DNA from: Oceanisphaera profunda
Lineage (GTDB): Bacteria; Pseudomonadota; Gammaproteobacteria; Enterobacterales; Aeromonadaceae
Direction: 5' to 3'
Assembly (NCBI RefSeq): GCF_002157895.1
Contig: NZ_CP021377.1
Coordinates: 496,001-560,000, forward strand
Length of the DNA: 64,000 nt
Position numbers and translations under genes: made by a program. A model generated the notes under the pieces. That model had not been told where the DNA came from and did not search any database. It worked only from the letters and a program-made list of their open reading frames with translations. Shown piece after piece: positions 53,069-61,427 of the stretch. Within the stretch, counting starts at the first letter, position 1, and each line of letters starts with the position of its first letter.

Positions 53069-53123
53069 GTGGGTGCGCTGCGGATATTGATTGAATTTCA
53101 ACCAATCCTGTAAAGCGTACGGC

Positions 53124-53621
53124 TTACTCGCTAACGGTTACACCAGTGATCAGTACATCTTCTACTGGTACGTCTTGATGCACATGACCGCGATTACCGG
53201 TAGCCACACCTTTAATAGCATTGACCACGTCCATGCCTTCAACCACTTCAGCAAACACGCAGTAACCGTAGCCTTGGTTAGTGGCTGATTTGAAGTTTAA
53301 GAAGTCGTTGTCGCCCACGTTAATAAAAAACTGCGCAGAAGCCGAATGTGGCTCTGAAGTACGCGCCATGGCCACGGTACCAATCTTGTTCGATAAGCCG
53401 TTGTCGGCTTCGTTCTTCACTGAGGCACGAGTGGATTTTTCTTTAAAGTCAGCGTCAAAACCGCCGCCTTGGATCATAAAGCCGTCAATAACACGGTGGA
53501 ACAGCACGCCGTCATAATGACCATCGCGGCAATATTGTAAGAAGTTTGCTACGGTTTCAGGAGCTTTGTCGGCAAACATGTTCAAAGTGATGTCGCCATG
53601 GTTGGTGTGCAATGTGACCAT
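53124..53621 (-). CDS. ppiB: Peptidyl-prolyl cis-trans isomerase B (cyclophilin) PpiB
   Basis: PpiB (165 residues) is a cytoplasmic cyclophilin. Signature residues are seen: [43 protein letters not shown], and [17 protein letters not shown]. It is divergent from cysS, the usual arrangement in gammaproteobacteria. The ATG at 53621 begins [11 protein letters not shown]. Confidence 0.96.
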   Translation of the reverse strand: MVTLHTNHGDITLNMFADKAPETVANFLQYCRDGHYDGVLFHRVIDGFMIQGGGFDADFKEKSTRASVKNEADNGLSNKIGTVAMARTSEPHSASAQFFINVGDNDFLNFKSATNQGYGYCVFAEVVEGMDVVNAIKGVATGNRGHVHQDVPVEDVLITGVTVSE

Positions 53622-53781
53622 AATCAGATTCCAATATCAGATGAAAGAGTGTCAATGCTCGATTTTAGCGCATACAGGCCCGATAGCGAACCCCCAACAC
53701 GCGCAAGACTTGCACCTGTTAGCCATTAAAGGTTCAATAGTGGTGCTTTTATCCCTAATACCCTCACCAAGATGTGGAATC

Positions 53782-55161
53782 ATGCTGAAAATCTACAATA
53801 CCCTGACCCGACAAAAAGAAGAATTTATCCCTTTAATTCCCGGCAAGGTCGGCATGTATGTCTGTGGTGTCACCATTTATGACTTATGTCATATTGGCCA
53901 TGGCCGCACCTTTGTCGCCTTCGATGTGGTGACCCGTTATTTGCGCTACCTCGGTTATGATCTGACCTATGTACGCAACATCACCGACATTGACGATAAA
54001 ATCATTAAGCGTGCCGCCGAAAATGGTGAAAGCTGTGACGCGTTAACCGAGCGCCTCACCGCTGACATGCATCAAGACTTTGACTCCTTAAAACTGGCGC
54101 GCCCAAATATAGAGCCAAAAGCCACCCAGCATATCCCAGAAATTATTAGCATGGTGCAGCAGTTGTTGGCAGACGACCATGCCTATGTGGCCGACAGCGG
54201 CGATGTGTTGTTTGCAGTCAATAGCTTTGCGGATTACGGCAAACTCTCCGGCCAAAATCTCGAGCAACTGCAAGCCGGTGCACGGGTTGAAGTAGAGCAC
54301 ACTAAGCGCAACCCGCTCGACTTCGTATTATGGAAGCAATCTAAGCCCGGTGAACCGAGCTGGGAATCGCCGTGGGGCTTAGGCCGCCCGGGTTGGCACA
54401 TCGAGTGCTCAGCCATGAACGGTAAGCATTTAGGCAAGCACTTCGATATTCACGGCGGCGGCTCGGATTTACAGTTTCCCCATCATGAAAACGAAATTGC
54501 CCAAAGCTGCTGCGCCAATCACACACCTTATGTGAATACCTGGATGCACTCTGGCATGGTCATGGTCGACCAAGAAAAGATGTCTAAATCACTTGGCAAC
54601 TTTTTCACCATTCGCGATGTATTGCAGCATTACGACGGCGAAACCGTGCGCTACTTCTTGTTGTCTGGCCATTATCGCAGCCAGCTGAACTATTCAGATG
54701 ACAATTTGAACAAAGCCCACAGTGCGTTAGAACGCTTTTATACGGCGCTGCGTGACCTGCCCGAAGTTGCACCCAGTGGCGGCGAGGAATTTGTGGCGCG
54801 CTTTAACGCCGCCATGAATGATGACTTTAATACACCCGAGGCCTACTCGGCGCTGTTTGATTTAGCGCGCGAGATCAACCGCTTAAAAGGCAAAGACGAC
54901 ACGGCAGCTGCAGGCCTTGGCGCCTTGCTACGAAAGCTCGGCGGGGTGCTGGGTTTATTGGACCAAGACCCCGAGACCTTCTTGCGCGGCACTGCCGGTG
55001 CGGATGATGAGGTGGCTGAAATAGAACGTTTGATTCAAGCCCGATTAGATGCCCGCACCAACAAAGACTGGGCAGCGGCAGATGCGGCCCGCGATAGCCT
55101 CACCAACATGGGCATAGTGCTAGAAGATGGCGCAGCCGGCACCCGCTGGCGTCGAAAGTAA
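53782..55161 (+). CDS. cysS: Cysteinyl-tRNA synthetase CysS
   Basis: CysRS (459 residues) charges tRNA-Cys. Class I motifs: CHIGHGR (HIGH) and KMSKS in [12 protein letters not shown]. The zinc-binding Cys lies at the CGVTIYD start and HIECSAMN; a later [10 protein letters not shown] adds His and Cys ligands. The ATG at 53782 ([11 protein letters not shown]) matches the family start; the reading from 53566 runs into the divergent ppiB promoter region and is rejected. A GGCGCC-based hairpin follows the stop near 55200-55217. Confidence 0.97.
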   Translation: MLKIYNTLTRQKEEFIPLIPGKVGMYVCGVTIYDLCHIGHGRTFVAFDVVTRYLRYLGYDLTYVRNITDIDDKIIKRAAENGESCDALTERLTADMHQDFDSLKLARPNIEPKATQHIPEIISMVQQLLADDHAYVADSGDVLFAVNSFADYGKLSGQNLEQLQAGARVEVEHTKRNPLDFVLWKQSKPGEPSWESPWGLGRPGWHIECSAMNGKHLGKHFDIHGGGSDLQFPHHENEIAQSCCANHTPYVNTWMHSGMVMVDQEKMSKSLGNFFTIRDVLQHYDGETVRYFLLSGHYRSQLNYSDDNLNKAHSALERFYTALRDLPEVAPSGGEEFVARFNAAMNDDFNTPEAYSALFDLAREINRLKGKDDTAAAGLGALLRKLGGVLGLLDQDPETFLRGTAGADDEVAEIERLIQARLDARTNKDWAAADAARDSLTNMGIVLEDGAAGTRWRRK

Positions 55162-55198
55162 GCGCTGCCGCCGTACTCAATATTGTAAAAATAATTCA

Positions 55199-55226
55199 GG
55201 GCGCCATAATTGGCGCCTTACTTTTT
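55199..55226 (+). terminator. Terminator of cysS
   Basis: GGCGCC (55200-55205) and GGCGCC (55212-55217), self-complementary 6-mers separated by 6 bases, are followed by TTACTTTTTG. It is just below cysS. Confidence 0.6.
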
Positions 55227-55302
55227 GATTGCTCTGGGTTGCTCACCCTCATAGCCATCACTGATAAACTTACCAATAACTTCACTCACCAGGAGTTCTG
55301 CT

Positions 55303-55613
55303 ATGCGCATGTTCACCACCAGCTTAATACTCACGGCCCTACTCGGCCTCACCGCCTGTGAGCCTTCAGGACCGTCTGCCGATATTGGCGATAACATAAA
55401 CCAAGTTACCGAAGAGTCGCTGGTAAACGAGCCCGCTACTACTGTGGATGCCCCCCCGTTCAACCAGAAATCCGCGCCACCAATGAGCAAGCGCCAGAGC
55501 CTGCTGTGATTGAAGAGCAAAAAGCAGCACTCGAGCATGCTAACCAAGTAGCCTCGGAAGAAGCAGAAGAGCGATTGAACGAAATATTAGAAGAAGCGCT
55601 CGTTGAGCCATAA
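55303..55613 (+). pseudogene. Small lipoprotein gene interrupted by a frameshift at a C7 run
   Basis: The annotated frame (ATG 55303 to TGA 55509) begins MRMFTTSLILTALLGLTAC, a lipoprotein signal with lipobox LTAC. At CCCCCCC (55451-55457) the frame breaks. With one more C the reading would continue VQPEIRATNEQAPEPAVIEEQ and on to a charged helical end, closing at TAA 55611-55613. The restored protein would be about 103 residues, with an acidic coiled tail. This may be a true frameshift mutation, phase variation at a slippage tract, or a sequencing error. No family is recognised. Confidence 0.75.
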
Positions 55614-55726
55614 TACTCAGCAAAGTCTTGCCAAGCTGTGCCCTAAGTGGCAGTCAGCTTTATGTAACGGCAGTTATTAGATACATACATCAACACCATC
55701 AGCGACTGCCTGCGCAGTCTCTGTTA

Positions 55727-55991
55727 GGGTCTATTGACCTTTCGCGGTTAAATTTTGTTCGAGTTAAACGCGTTTTTATCGCGGCGAGCGGGTTGTAGCT
55801 TAGTCGTTCTAAGCAAAACCCCGCTCAACAAAGAGAAAAACGCGTTTAGCCGAACCCGCAGGGCAGCGCTTGTGGTGCCTTTCTACTGCGTTAGCACTTA
55901 TTTATGGAGAATAACTACATGGCATAAGCACTGCCTTGTATAAAGACTCCACAAACTGCTGCAAAAATCATATCGAAAGGTCAACAGACCC
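55727..55991. mobile_element. MITE-like element, copy 2 (265 bp, inverse of copy 1)
   Basis: Terminal repeats GGGTCTATTGACCTTTCG (left) and the complement of GGGTCTGTTGACCTTTCG (right, 55974-55991) differ at one base. TA flanks both sides (55725-55726, 55992-55993). Read on the minus strand, it follows copy 1 (18085-18350) along its entire length with scattered substitutions. Any ORF inside it is not a real gene. Confidence 0.85.
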
Positions 55992-55993
55992 TA

Positions 55994-56246
55994 GTAATGC
56001 AGCTCATAAAAATTAACCGCTCCGAGGTATCTGAGTTTTTATCTAGCCTTAGGTTTTTATGCGACTTAAGACAGAGTCTGACCGATTAAGCAGTTACTTT
56101 TAGCGTTTTATTACGACAACCTTGTTCGCAACTAATACTTAGTGATTGATATGCATAAGTTTTTATAAAAAACATTGTATTTAAATTTTTTAAAACGCTG
56201 TTGTTGTATCTCGTTTTACGCTATTAATGAGGTGTTAAAACAATAA
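55994..56246. other. AT-rich intergenic region
   Basis: This is an AT-rich gap of about 250 bases between the MITE and the small lipoprotein gene. Apart from the CRP-like motif that follows it, no ORF, RNA gene or repeat stands out. Confidence 0.4.
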
Positions 56247-56262
56247 CGTGACTTAGGTCACA
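56247..56262 (+). promoter_or_regulatory. CRP-like palindrome near a lipoprotein gene start
   Basis: CGTGA-CTTAGG-TCACA fits TGTGA-N6-TCACA with one mismatch. It ends 23 bases before the ATG at 56286, so it would overlap the promoter or leader, possibly as a repressor site. Confidence 0.4.
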
Positions 56263-56285
56263 CTAAAATCTGCTAGGAGCACAAC

Positions 56286-56630
56286 ATGAAAAAGTCTCTA
56301 CTTAATATTTTGCTATTAACTTCTGTTACCGCTTTTGGTCTGGCTGCCTGTGACAACAAAGGCCCTGCAGAAAAAGCAGGTGAAAAATTAGACGCCTCTG
56401 TTGAGCAATTACAAGAGCAAAGCGAAGAAGCTTTAAGCCTGAAAGAAAAAGGCACCTTGGAAAAAGCCGGTGAACAGTTAGATGAAGCCGCAGAAGGTTT
56501 GAAAGAAGGTGCTAAAAATCTTAAAGATGGCGCAGCCGGGCAAGTAGAAAAAGCGGGTGATGCCATTGAAGATGCAGCCGATGCCGCTGATCGAAAGTTA
56601 GAAGAATTAAAAGCTGACGACAATAACTAA
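56286..56630 (+). CDS. Small acidic lipoprotein with helical repeats
   Basis: The 114-residue protein has a lipoprotein signal (MKKSLLNILLLTSVTAFGLAAC, lipobox LAAC). The rest is Lys/Glu/Ala-rich, with repeated EKAGEKLD-, EKAGEQLDEAAEGLKEG- and VEKAGDAIEDAADAAD-type units predicted as amphipathic helix. This resembles helical, LEA-like or coiled envelope lipoproteins. No firm family. A good ribosome site (CTAGGAGCACAAC) precedes it and a terminator follows. Confidence 0.8.
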   Translation: MKKSLLNILLLTSVTAFGLAACDNKGPAEKAGEKLDASVEQLQEQSEEALSLKEKGTLEKAGEQLDEAAEGLKEGAKNLKDGAAGQVEKAGDAIEDAADAADRKLEELKADDNN

Positions 56631-56649
56631 TTAGTGTGGTTAGCATAAT

Positions 56650-56675
56650 AAAAAGGGAGCCTAGGCTCCCTTTTT
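56650..56675 (+). terminator. Bidirectional terminator
   Basis: AAAAAGGGAGCC (56650-56661) pairs with GGCTCCCTTTTT (56664-56675). It lies between the lipoprotein gene and the convergent ion channel gene. Confidence 0.85.
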
Positions 56676-56739
56676 ATTGATTGCTTTTAACTATTATTAT
56701 TTCGCTACTTACACTTTAAAAAACAGTTCTTTAAACTAT

Positions 56740-57576
56740 TTACCCTTTAATGGGTTTATTCTCAGCAGAGAATTCCATCTCGCCACCACAAAATTTACAA
56801 AATTTAGCATCCCGTTCATGGCCACTTTTATCGCACTGCGGACAATGACGATGATCATACTCTTTGCGTATTTCTCGCCCCAGCTCGGCGGTAATAATCC
56901 CCGTAGGCACGGCAATAATGGCGTAGCCCATCAGCATAGTCACGGCGGCAATGCCCTGCCCAAAAGGGGTTTGTGGCGTAATATCCCCAAAGCCGACGGT
57001 AGTAATGGTCACTATGGCCCAATAAATACTGAGCGGTATGCTAGTAAAGCCATTTTCTGGCCCCTCAACCACATATAACAAAGAGCCAAACAGCGTCACC
57101 AAAATAAATAAGCTACCAAAGAACACCATTATTTTACGCCGGCTTTGATTCAGCGAGCGTAACAGCACATTGGCTTCATTAATGTAACGGATTAATTTTA
57201 AAATCCGAAAAATGCGAAACACCCGCAGCAAGCGCACCATCAATAAGAAGTTAGCGCCAGGGACAAATATGACTAAATAGTTGGGTAAAACGGCGAGTAC
57301 ATCCATTAAGCCGTAAAAGCTGCGCATATAGGCCAGCCTATTTTGCGCACAATAGATGCGCACTGCGTATTCAAGGGTAAAAAGCAGGGTAAAGGCCCAC
57401 TCAAGACCATAGAGTAAGGGACCTATTTCGGCGCGTACCGCACTGATGGAGTCCAGAAAGAGCACGCCAATAGACAGCAGAATAGCCACTATTAGCGCCA
57501 GATCAAAACGGCGGCCCGCCGGAGTTTCGGTACCAAAGATAACCGTGTATAGCACATCTTTGCTGGGCCACTGCAT
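56740..57576 (-). CDS. Voltage-gated-type potassium channel with C-terminal zinc ribbon
   Basis: The 278-residue protein has six membrane segments: four in a voltage-sensor-like part with an S4-type segment (MVRLLRVFRIFRILKLIRY, positive residues every third position), then S5, pore and S6. The selectivity filter is TVGFGDIT. After S6, a tail carries HCPQC and CKFCGG, giving a four-Cys zinc ribbon at the C-terminus. Kv-like bacterial channels often end after S6, so this domain may sense metals or redox. Start with ATAAGGACAAGCC. Confidence 0.92.
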   Translation of the reverse strand: MQWPSKDVLYTVIFGTETPAGRRFDLALIVAILLSIGVLFLDSISAVRAEIGPLLYGLEWAFTLLFTLEYAVRIYCAQNRLAYMRSFYGLMDVLAVLPNYLVIFVPGANFLLMVRLLRVFRIFRILKLIRYINEANVLLRSLNQSRRKIMVFFGSLFILVTLFGSLLYVVEGPENGFTSIPLSIYWAIVTITTVGFGDITPQTPFGQGIAAVTMLMGYAIIAVPTGIITAELGREIRKEYDHRHCPQCDKSGHERDAKFCKFCGGEMEFSAENKPIKG

Positions 57577-57655
57577 GGCTTGTCCTTATAAAATATAAGT
57601 ATTTATAGAGGATAGAGCCTGAATGACAAGGCGTCTTTGTAGTTACGCTTAAACA

Positions 57656-58513
57656 TTATTGATCGTGATAGCGCTCACAGGCAATTAAGGTGTTTTCCAT
57701 TAGTGAGGCCACCGTCATCGGGCCCACACCACCTGGGACTGGGGTAATGTATGCAGCCCGCTCGGCGGCGACCTCATATTCCACATCACCCACTAAGCGA
57801 CCGTCGTCTAAGCGGTTAATGCCCACATCAATCACCACGGCACCAGGCTTAATCCAGCTACCAGGAATAAATCCAGGCTTACCCACGGCAACAACTAATA
57901 AATCCGCTTCGCCGACCTTGGTTTTTAAATCTTCGGTAAAACGATGGCAGGTAGTGGTGGTGCAACCGGCTAATAACAGCTCTAAGGTCATGGGGCGACC
58001 CACTATATTAGACGCACCAACTACTACCGCATTTAAGCCATGGGTTTTAATGTGGCTGCGCTCAATCAGGGTCATTATGCCCTTGGGCGTACAGGGACGT
58101 AGGGCTGGAATGCGTTGCGCCAAACGACCGATGTTATAAGGGTGAAAGCCATCAACGTCTTTATGAGGATGAATACGCTCAATAACGGGCGTGCTATCGA
58201 TGTGATTAGGCAGTGGCAATTGCACCAAAATGCCGTCTATAGTGGCGTCATTATTCAGCTCATCAATCAAAGCCAGTAAATGCTGTTCTGTGGTGTCTTT
58301 GGGTAAATCATAAGACTTAGAAATAAATCCCACTTCTTCACACGCGCGGCGTTTACTGCCCACGTAAACCTGTGAGGCCGGATTGGCGCCGACCAATATG
58401 ACCGCTAGGCCTGGGGGACGTTTTCCGGCGCGCGTGCGTTCTGCCACACGTTCTGCTACCTGACTACGTACTGCCTGTGCAATCGCTTTTCCATCGATTA
58501 TTTGAGCTGACAT
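57656..58513 (-). CDS. folD: Methylenetetrahydrofolate dehydrogenase/cyclohydrolase FolD
   Basis: FolD (285 residues) interconverts methylene-, methenyl- and formyl-tetrahydrofolate with NADP. Conserved text: [14 protein letters not shown] (catalytic Lys), [22 protein letters not shown] and [12 protein letters not shown]. The C-terminal [16 protein letters not shown] is the family signature. Length is normal. It is divergent from the tRNA genes. Confidence 0.97.
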   Translation of the reverse strand: MSAQIIDGKAIAQAVRSQVAERVAERTRAGKRPPGLAVILVGANPASQVYVGSKRRACEEVGFISKSYDLPKDTTEQHLLALIDELNNDATIDGILVQLPLPNHIDSTPVIERIHPHKDVDGFHPYNIGRLAQRIPALRPCTPKGIMTLIERSHIKTHGLNAVVVGASNIVGRPMTLELLLAGCTTTTCHRFTEDLKTKVGEADLLVVAVGKPGFIPGSWIKPGAVVIDVGINRLDDGRLVGDVEYEVAAERAAYITPVPGGVGPMTVASLMENTLIACERYHDQ

Positions 58514-58669
58514 CTGCGTTGATTCTCACCTTTAAAAACCTGCGCCGATTGTCGCATTTTTTATCGGCTTTGGTAAGCAAGCCGCAACCGCTTTCGCTTG
58601 AGCTGGGTCGCTATTTTGCAGCCACAATGTCAATTAAGCACTCAACCATCAGCGAAGGAGATAAAGCCG

Positions 58670-58698
58670 TTGACCCAGTGCCGGCAAATGGGTATTAT
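58670..58698 (+). promoter_or_regulatory. Sigma-70 promoter of the tRNA-Arg/tRNA-His genes
   Basis: The -35 TTGACC (58670-58675) and -10 TATTAT (58693-58698) are 17 bases apart. A GC-rich discriminator (GCTGCCCCG) follows, as expected for stringently controlled tRNA operons. The first tRNA begins 59 bases below the -10. Confidence 0.8.
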
Positions 58699-58757
58699 GC
58701 TGCCCCGTTACACCTTGACGTTATTTATCATAGCGTTAGGGATAAATGTAGCGCAGT

Positions 58758-58834
58758 GCGCCCTTAGCTCAGTCGGATAGAGCACCCGCCTTCTAAGCGG
58801 GTGGCCGCAGGTTCGAATCCTGCAGGGCGCGCCA
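58758..58834 (+). tRNA. tRNA-Arg (anticodon TCT)
   Basis: A 77-base cloverleaf: acceptor GCGCCCT/AGGGCGC, D arm with AGCTCAGTCGGATAGAGC, anticodon stem CCCGC/GCGGG with loop CTTCTAA (anticodon TCT), T arm GCAGGTTCGAATCCTGC, and encoded CCA. It reads AGA codons. Confidence 0.95.
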
Positions 58835-58839
58835 TCAAT

Positions 58840-58916
58840 GGTGATCGTAGCTCAGTTGGTAGAGTCCCGGATTGTGATTCCGGTTGTCGCGGGTTCGAGC
58901 CCCGTCGGTCACCCCA
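58840..58916 (+). tRNA. tRNA-His (anticodon GTG)
   Basis: A 77-base cloverleaf with an extra 5' G (G-1) facing C73, a hallmark of tRNA-His. The anticodon loop is TTGTGAT (GTG), the T arm GCGGGTTCGAGCCCCGT, and CCA is encoded. It follows tRNA-Arg by five bases in the same transcript. Confidence 0.95.
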
Positions 58917-58969
58917 TATTTTGTTCTACTCTTGGTTCTAATCTTTTTTCTCCCCTTGCTTTACTTCGA

Positions 58970-59647
58970 CTACTCCACTCCCTGTAATGCCTGCTGCTCA
59001 AGATGCGCCACTAACTCTGTGGGTAAATTTAACTTGTGCGCCAATGCCTCTAGATACGCCCGCTCTACTGCTTGATCCGGATCTATCACCAATCGCGATG
59101 CCAGATACAACTCAGCCGCTTGCTCTGTGCCCTTTGCTGAGGCTGCAATATCGTCCAGCGACGAGTTAGCCGACAGCATATCGAACACCAAGGCTTTCTC
59201 TGGCGCAGATAACGCCATCTCTTCCACTTGGGCAAAAATATGCGCCTGCTCCGCATTATCAATGTGCCCATCTGCCTTGGCGGCGGCTATCATGGCGCGC
59301 ATTAGTGCCAGTTGAAACGATTCGTCGTTTGCTCCCGTCGGCTCCGCTGCAAAGTGTGCTGCTCGGGCTTGTAAATCAGCGGCCGTGGCTGGCTGAGCCT
59401 GAGTTGGACTCTGATTTTGCTGCCAGCTCTGGTAGGCCTTCCACGCCATGGCACCGGCGGCGGCCAAGCCTGCGTATTTCAATGAGCCACCGGCCATACT
59501 ACGGCCGCCTTTGCTGCCCATTAATAATCCCAAAATACCGCCCGCCGCCGCACCTTTGCCAAAACCAGCACCTTTTACCAGCTGGCTAACGCTATCTAAG
59601 CGTTGACCCTTACCTAAAAATTGGCTGACTAACTTATCGATTTTCAT
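58970..59647 (-). CDS. DUF533 / TerB-like protein (YebE-like)
   Basis: The 225-residue protein has a Gly/Ala-rich segment with a likely membrane helix (about residues 30-70: GAAAGGILGLLMGSKGG, then LAAAGAMAWKAY), followed by a linker and a TerB-like all-helical domain with AMIAAAKADGHIDNAEQAHIF. This matches YebE-type inner-membrane proteins of unknown function. A good ribosome site (AATAAGGATAAGCC) precedes it. Confidence 0.85.
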   Translation of the reverse strand: MKIDKLVSQFLGKGQRLDSVSQLVKGAGFGKGAAAGGILGLLMGSKGGRSMAGGSLKYAGLAAAGAMAWKAYQSWQQNQSPTQAQPATAADLQARAAHFAAEPTGANDESFQLALMRAMIAAAKADGHIDNAEQAHIFAQVEEMALSAPEKALVFDMLSANSSLDDIAASAKGTEQAAELYLASRLVIDPDQAVERAYLEALAHKLNLPTELVAHLEQQALQGVE

Positions 59648-59842
59648 TGGCTTATCCTTATTGGGTTTGAGTCATCATAAGTGCGCTGTATCGATTAAAG
59701 CACGGCCCATGCCGACTCGCTGCTTTACTCAGCTCTTATCACGACAAAAGTCGGCATGCCTTTATGGTGTGTAAACCTAAACGCGCACGCCTCTGCGCTA
59801 AGGCCAGTAAATCTAGCCTAAACCATGAATCGCGTTTATCCA

Positions 59843-60229
59843 TTAATGCTTATCCAGCTCGTTAAATTCCCGGCGCAGCCTAAACTCCTGTGAGGTCAGT
59901 AAGCGCTCCATGGTCGCCACCCGAGTGTTGATGTTTTTTAATCGCTCTTCTAAGCGAGTCAGTCCTTCATTCGGTGACAAGCCCGACTGCCAGCCAGCAG
60001 TTTTAATATGGCTAGACTCAGCTTCATCCACCGTCGGTTTATCGTCCAGTAATAGCCAAGCGGCAATATAGAAAATCAGCGTTAAGAAGCTGGTAAATAT
60101 TAAGCAGGTCACCGCTAACACCCGCACTAGCCAAGGCTCAACGCCGACTTTACGTGCTAGGCCAGCACAGACGCCGCCCAGCTTGCCGTTAGCTTTATCA
60201 CGATACAAATTAACTAGGGTTGACGCCAT
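59843..60229 (-). CDS. pspC: Phage shock protein C (PspC)
   Basis: PspC (128 residues) is an inner-membrane protein that relays envelope stress to PspA. The PspC domain is seen: NLYRDKANGKLGGVCAGLARKVGVEPWLVRVLAV followed by a hydrophobic span, then a C-terminal leucine-zipper-like helix (LTRLEERLKNINTRVATMERLL). It overlaps the end of pspB by 16 bases, with the start at ATG 60229. Confidence 0.95.
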   Translation of the reverse strand: MASTLVNLYRDKANGKLGGVCAGLARKVGVEPWLVRVLAVTCLIFTSFLTLIFYIAAWLLLDDKPTVDEAESSHIKTAGWQSGLSPNEGLTRLEERLKNINTRVATMERLLTSQEFRLRREFNELDKH

Positions 60230-60447
60230 CCGGGGACCTCCTGATCTAATAATCGTTCTAAGGTAGCAACCCGCTCGGTAAGTTGCTCGGTTTGGCTAAG
60301 GGTTTGCTCTAAGCGCAAGCGAGCACTGTCACCTAAGCCATCGTCCAGTCGGCGTTTAGCGCGATAGTGCAGCACTAACCAAATGGGCACCACCAACAGT
60401 AAAAATATTTTTAACGGGCCTACTAAGGCCCAGGCAAGTTCAGACAT
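60214..60447 (-). CDS. pspB: Phage shock protein B (PspB)
   Basis: PspB (77 residues) has one N-terminal span (LVGPLKIFLLLVVPIWLVLHY) and a C-terminal helix with leucine-zipper character (LEQTLSQTEQLTERVATLERLL). It works with PspC to release PspF from PspA. Start codon ATG at 60447 overlaps the pspA stop (TAATG). Confidence 0.95.
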   Translation of the reverse strand: MSELAWALVGPLKIFLLLVVPIWLVLHYRAKRRLDDGLGDSARLRLEQTLSQTEQLTERVATLERLLDQEVPGWRQP

Positions 60448-61145
60448 TACTGCTCCTTATTCAGATTGGCTTGGGGCGCAGCATCCGCTGGAGTAGGCTT
60501 CATTTTGGCTTTTAATTTTTCCAACTCACGGCTAATGGCATCATCCACTTCAAGCTCGGCAAAAGATTGATCTAAGCCTTTCGATTGACTGTAAATATCG
60601 GCCTTGGCTTCTAACTCGTCGATTTTTCGCTCCATGCGGTCAAACTTATCCACCGCCGAGGCATTTTCACTGTGGCGCACCCGATCTTGTACCTTGATCC
60701 GACTTTGGGCACTGCGCTCGCGCAATTGCATGGCTTGCTGACGAGAGCGGGCATCCACCAGCTTTGCTTCAAGGGCACTGATGGCCTCAGCCAGCTTATC
60801 AATACTCTCGGCGATAACCTGCTGTTCGCGTTGCAAGGCATTGAGCAAGTCCTGCTGTTTGCTTTTCTCTAACAAGGCGGCGCGCGCTAAGTCTTCACGA
60901 TCGCGGCTTAACGCCAACTCGGCTTTAGTTTGCCATTCCAGCACTCGCTCTTGATGACGCTCCACTTGGCGAAACAGATCTTTCTTCTCGGCTAAAAAGC
61001 GCGCTAAATTAGAGCGCTCACGCACCAATTCATCTTCCATCTCTTGAATGATCAAGCGCACCATTTTTGCCGGATCTTCGGCCTTGTCGAGAATGGAATT
61101 CAGATTAGCGTTAACAATGTCGGCCAATCGGGAAAAAATACTCAT
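60447..61145 (-). CDS. pspA: Phage shock protein A (PspA)
   Basis: PspA (232 residues) is a peripheral membrane protein that stabilises the inner membrane and inhibits PspF. The N-terminal amphipathic helix MSIFSRLADIVNANLNS is typical, as is the PAKMVRLIIQEMEDEL segment, followed by long coiled-coil helices. Start at 61145 has TGAGGAGCAACAAC; the longer reading from 61160 is rejected. It heads pspA-pspB-pspC and is driven by a sigma-54 promoter. Confidence 0.96.
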   Translation of the reverse strand: MSIFSRLADIVNANLNSILDKAEDPAKMVRLIIQEMEDELVRERSNLARFLAEKKDLFRQVERHQERVLEWQTKAELALSRDREDLARAALLEKSKQQDLLNALQREQQVIAESIDKLAEAISALEAKLVDARSRQQAMQLRERSAQSRIKVQDRVRHSENASAVDKFDRMERKIDELEAKADIYSQSKGLDQSFAELEVDDAISRELEKLKAKMKPTPADAAPQANLNKEQ

Positions 61146-61292
61146 GTTGTTGCTCCTCACTACGGGTAATGCCCTTATTCTGGGCTGGGGTTAGCAAATG
61201 TTAAGCAAGCCCTCTGCTTTCTTTACTGTTCAATAACTCAGACAAACTACGTGAATCACTAATTTTTCGTAAACAACTAATACAAGTTCTAA

Positions 61293-61308
61293 TACAAGTT
61301 GCGTGCCA
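61293..61308 (-). promoter_or_regulatory. Sigma-54 promoter of pspA
   Basis: On the minus strand TGGCACG-CAAC-TTGTA fits the sigma-54 consensus TGGCACG-N4-TTGCW with one mismatch in the -12 element. It lies 148 bases upstream of the pspA start. Two perfect copies of CTAATACAAGTT (61277-61300) overlap the -12 region. Confidence 0.8.
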
Positions 61309-61427
61309 ACAATAAATAAATAATAACGTGTTGATATAACTAACTATTTAATTCTGGCTAGCCGAAGCCATTTACGAAAGTGGCGTAATTAACTAGTATT
61401 TGTACAAATTCACCAGTGCGAGTGCCT

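Noticed and set aside
53566-53781. Longer start for cysS
   Set aside because: The extension reads through the ppiB promoter and start region and is not like any CysRS N-terminus; 53782 gives the family length.
55755-55943. 62-codon ORF inside the second MITE
   Set aside because: It lies wholly inside a non-coding mobile repeat, and the equivalent frame is not kept in copy 1.
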